The position numbers and the translations under genes are program-made. This document shows positions 62,560 through 64,000 of a DNA stretch of 64,000 nucleotides, in pieces (within the stretch, counting starts at the first letter, position 1; the number at the start of each line of letters is the position of its first letter). The stretch is from positions 62,001 through 126,000 of the forward strand of contig NZ_VDOR01000007.1 of NCBI RefSeq assembly GCF_007666205.1. Direction: 5' to 3'. Under the pieces are notes generated by a model. That model saw only the letters and a program-made list of their open reading frames with translations, was not told the origin of the DNA and searched no databases. Source of the stretch: Kocuria palustris (GTDB taxonomy: Bacteria; Actinomycetota; Actinomycetes; Actinomycetales; Micrococcaceae).

Positions 62560-63162
62560 GTGACCAACTTCGCCGTCGTCGAGCGTCGTCACCTGGCAGC
62601 GCTGCTGCGCCGCGTGGGCCCGGATGCGCCCACCCTGTGCGAGGGCTGGGCCACCCGCGACCTCGCGGTCCACCTGATCGAGCGCGATTCCCGCCCCGAT
62701 GTCGTCGCGGGCACCGTGCTGCCGAAGGTCCCGTTCCTGACCAAGCGAGCCAGGAGCGCCGACGCCCAGCTGCGCGCCCAGGACTGGTCCGACCTCGTGG
62801 CCAAGGTCGAGAAGCCCGCGGCCTACTCCCCGGCCCGCCTGAGCCCGCTCGACAAGCGCATGAACACGGCCGAGTTCTTCGTCCACCACGAGGACGTGCG
62901 CCGCGCGCAGGAGACCTGGCACCGCCGCCAGCTGCTGCAGGAGGAGGAGAGCGACCTCTGGGCCGCCCTCAAGCTCATGGGCAAGCCGCTGCTGCGCTCC
63001 CAGGAGGACTCGGTCCTGCTCGTGGCCAACGGCTACGGCTCCGTGACCGGCGGCAAGGCCAAGTCCTCGACCGTGCGCATCGTGCGCGGCACGCCCTCCG
63101 AGCTGCTGCTGTGGGCCTACGGCCGGCGCGAGCAGGCGGAGGTCGCGATCACCGAGGAGTGA
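62560..63162 (+). CDS. TIGR03085 family metal-binding protein (DinB/maleylpyruvate isomerase-like)
   Basis: 200 residues, GTG 62560 with GAGAGGAGAT ahead. It has a four-helix DinB-like fold: VERRHLAALLRRVGPDAPTLCEGWATRDLAVHLIERDSRP, with a His/Asp pair that typically binds a metal, and MNTAEFFVHHEDVRRAQ, the second metal-ligand motif. The family is mycothiol-linked in actinobacteria and may act on a thiol adduct. Substrate unknown. It stands alone; a strong terminator follows. Confidence 0.9.
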   Translation: MTNFAVVERRHLAALLRRVGPDAPTLCEGWATRDLAVHLIERDSRPDVVAGTVLPKVPFLTKRARSADAQLRAQDWSDLVAKVEKPAAYSPARLSPLDKRMNTAEFFVHHEDVRRAQETWHRRQLLQEEESDLWAALKLMGKPLLRSQEDSVLLVANGYGSVTGGKAKSSTVRIVRGTPSELLLWAYGRREQAEVAITEE

Positions 63163-63503
63163 TCCGCGAGCGCTGACGATGCGGCCCCCGACCCGACGGT
63201 CGGGGGCCGCTCGTCATTCCGGCGGCTCCGGCACCCCGTGCGCGGCCCCAGAACGCCCCGACGACAGAGCGCGCCCGCGGGGGGCGCCCGGGCGGCCCAT
63301 CGAGCGGCGAGGACTCGCATACGGGCCCCTCGCGGGTGCAGCGGGGGCGGTTGCACGACGAAGGCCCCGTTGAAAGCGAATCAACAACAATCCGTGGGTG
63401 CCTCCGCAGTTCATTGTCGACGACGCGGAGCCGTATCGGGCCAGCCCGCTCCTGCCGGCGACCTATGGGACGCCCGCTCCAGGCAGACCTGAAAACCCAT
63501 GCG
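63163..63503. other. 341-bp intergenic region: terminator then lower-GC sequence with a protein-like fragment
   Basis: After the terminator (63181-63210) comes ~130 bases of GC-rich sequence without a gene. From 63340 the GC content falls. On the + strand from about 63377 a frame reads NNNPWVPPQFIVDDAEPYRA without a start codon, stopping near 63540. It looks protein-like and may be a remnant, but no family was identified. Confidence 0.35.
63181..63210 (+). terminator. Strong terminator after the TIGR03085 gene
   Basis: GCGGCCCCCGACC (63181-63193) and GGTCGGGGGCCGC (63198-63210) form a perfect 13-bp stem with a CGAC loop. Confidence 0.85.
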
Positions 63504-64000
63504 TTACCGTCGGACGCTGCCCTCCACGATGTCGGCCAGCTGCTCCACAGTGAGCCAGGGGGTCCCGCGATGAATCATCCGGTGGCAGTTGGAGCACAGC
63601 AACGCGAGATCCGCGAGCGACGTAGCTGTCGGACCTGAAACATGCAACGGAACCCGGTGATGCACCTCGATGTACCCGTCGCCACGGGCGCCGTAGAACC
63701 GACCGAAGTGGAAGCCGCAGACCTCGCAGGCGATCTCCCCGCCAGCAGCCCGCACCGCCTTGATCTTCGACTCCCTCATGACACGGTCTCGCTCCCGCGC
63801 AAGATGAGCCTTCTCGAGCACTCCGCCCTCTGAAACCGTCACACCCAGATCGGGATCCGCGATCTTCTCCCGGTTTGGGATCTCCCCTCCGAATGCGGAC
63901 TTCCGGACCACGGCAGCCTGTTCTCTCAAGAGCCCGGGGTCGTTCTCGAACTCGTGCACCACCTGACGGGTCAGAGCCCCGCCCTTCGTGGGCGCGCCTC
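63504..64000 (-). CDS. HNH endonuclease (continues past the right edge)
   Basis: The frame is open to the window edge, so at least 165 residues and probably more at the N-terminus; a GTG at 63962 could be an internal start. The C-terminal HNH domain has two Cys pairs (CEVCGFHF and CSNCHRMIHRG) and EVHHRVPLHVSG. McrA/HNH proteins cut DNA, sometimes at modified bases, or act in mobile elements. Composition here is clearly less GC-rich than the rest of the window, suggesting recent arrival. The target is unknown. Confidence 0.85.
   Translation of the reverse strand, partial: GAPTKGGALTRQVVHEFENDPGLLREQAAVVRKSAFGGEIPNREKIADPDLGVTVSEGGVLEKAHLARERDRVMRESKIKAVRAAGGEIACEVCGFHFGRFYGARGDGYIEVHHRVPLHVSGPTATSLADLALLCSNCHRMIHRGTPWLTVEQLADIVEGSVRR

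Overview
The window is very GC-rich (roughly 72% by eye) chromosomal DNA, coded tightly on both strands with GTG and TTG starts common. It most likely comes from an actinobacterium of the order Micrococcales, with Micrococcaceae (Kocuria, Rothia or Arthrobacter-like) the best guess. The reasons are the purH-purN-DUF6350 (PerM-like) neighbourhood, an IdeR-type DtxR regulator, XPB beside a helicase-associated protein, DUF3027 and DUF3263 proteins, a LytR_C protein, a second-type GroEL under CIRCE control, and two tandem FemABX transferases that suggest a lysine-type peptidoglycan with an amino-acid bridge. The genus is inference.

Layout. 1-4540: purine genes (purH cut by the window edge, purN), small membrane proteins, a PerM-like membrane protein and a GT4 mannosyltransferase. 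4671-13972: an unrecognised 1041-residue protein divergent from an SNF2 ATPase, an unrecognised protein with a TY-Chap-like end, and a ferritin-like/VIT1 metal transporter behind a manganese (yybP-ykoY) riboswitch. 13973-14606 holds a T-tract terminator, a TATGAT promoter and what may be a decayed secreted-protein gene. 14607-22268: Tat-exported PhoD phosphatase, an idonate-dehydrogenase-like enzyme with an Nramp-fold transporter lacking the metal motifs, and sucCD. 22318-28665: UvrD/PcrA helicase, tRNA-Arg(CCT), a DUF4031-HD-NUDIX fusion and an NlpC/P60 peptidase. 28930-38375: IdeR-type regulator, serC, DUF3027-MFS pair, cold-shock protein, and the membrane protein-helicase-associated-XPB-thymidine kinase operon.

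38380-48871: a two-component system preceded by four CGTCC repeats at exactly 11-nt spacing, an RNase HI with an extra C-terminal domain, groL with CIRCE, a leftward group (SDR, DUF3263, LytR_C, GNAT), then ung and a siderophore-interacting protein. 48915-59263: ThrE-type exporter, two FemABX transferases, an acidic/His-rich membrane protein, a DeoR regulator and a heterodimeric ABC exporter. 59390-63162: tctCBA tricarboxylate transporter and a TIGR03085-type protein. The right edge (after about 63340) is visibly less GC-rich and carries an HNH endonuclease that runs off the window.

Much of the window is housekeeping. Accessory or unusual points are the SNF2/unknown/TY-Chap-like cluster, the Nramp-like plus dehydrogenase pair, the domain fusions, the regulatory sites (Mn riboswitch, CIRCE, 11-nt repeats) and a set of genes with a TANNNT box 6-7 nt before the start codon, which suggests leaderless transcription. 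No CRISPR array, insertion sequence or rRNA was seen.
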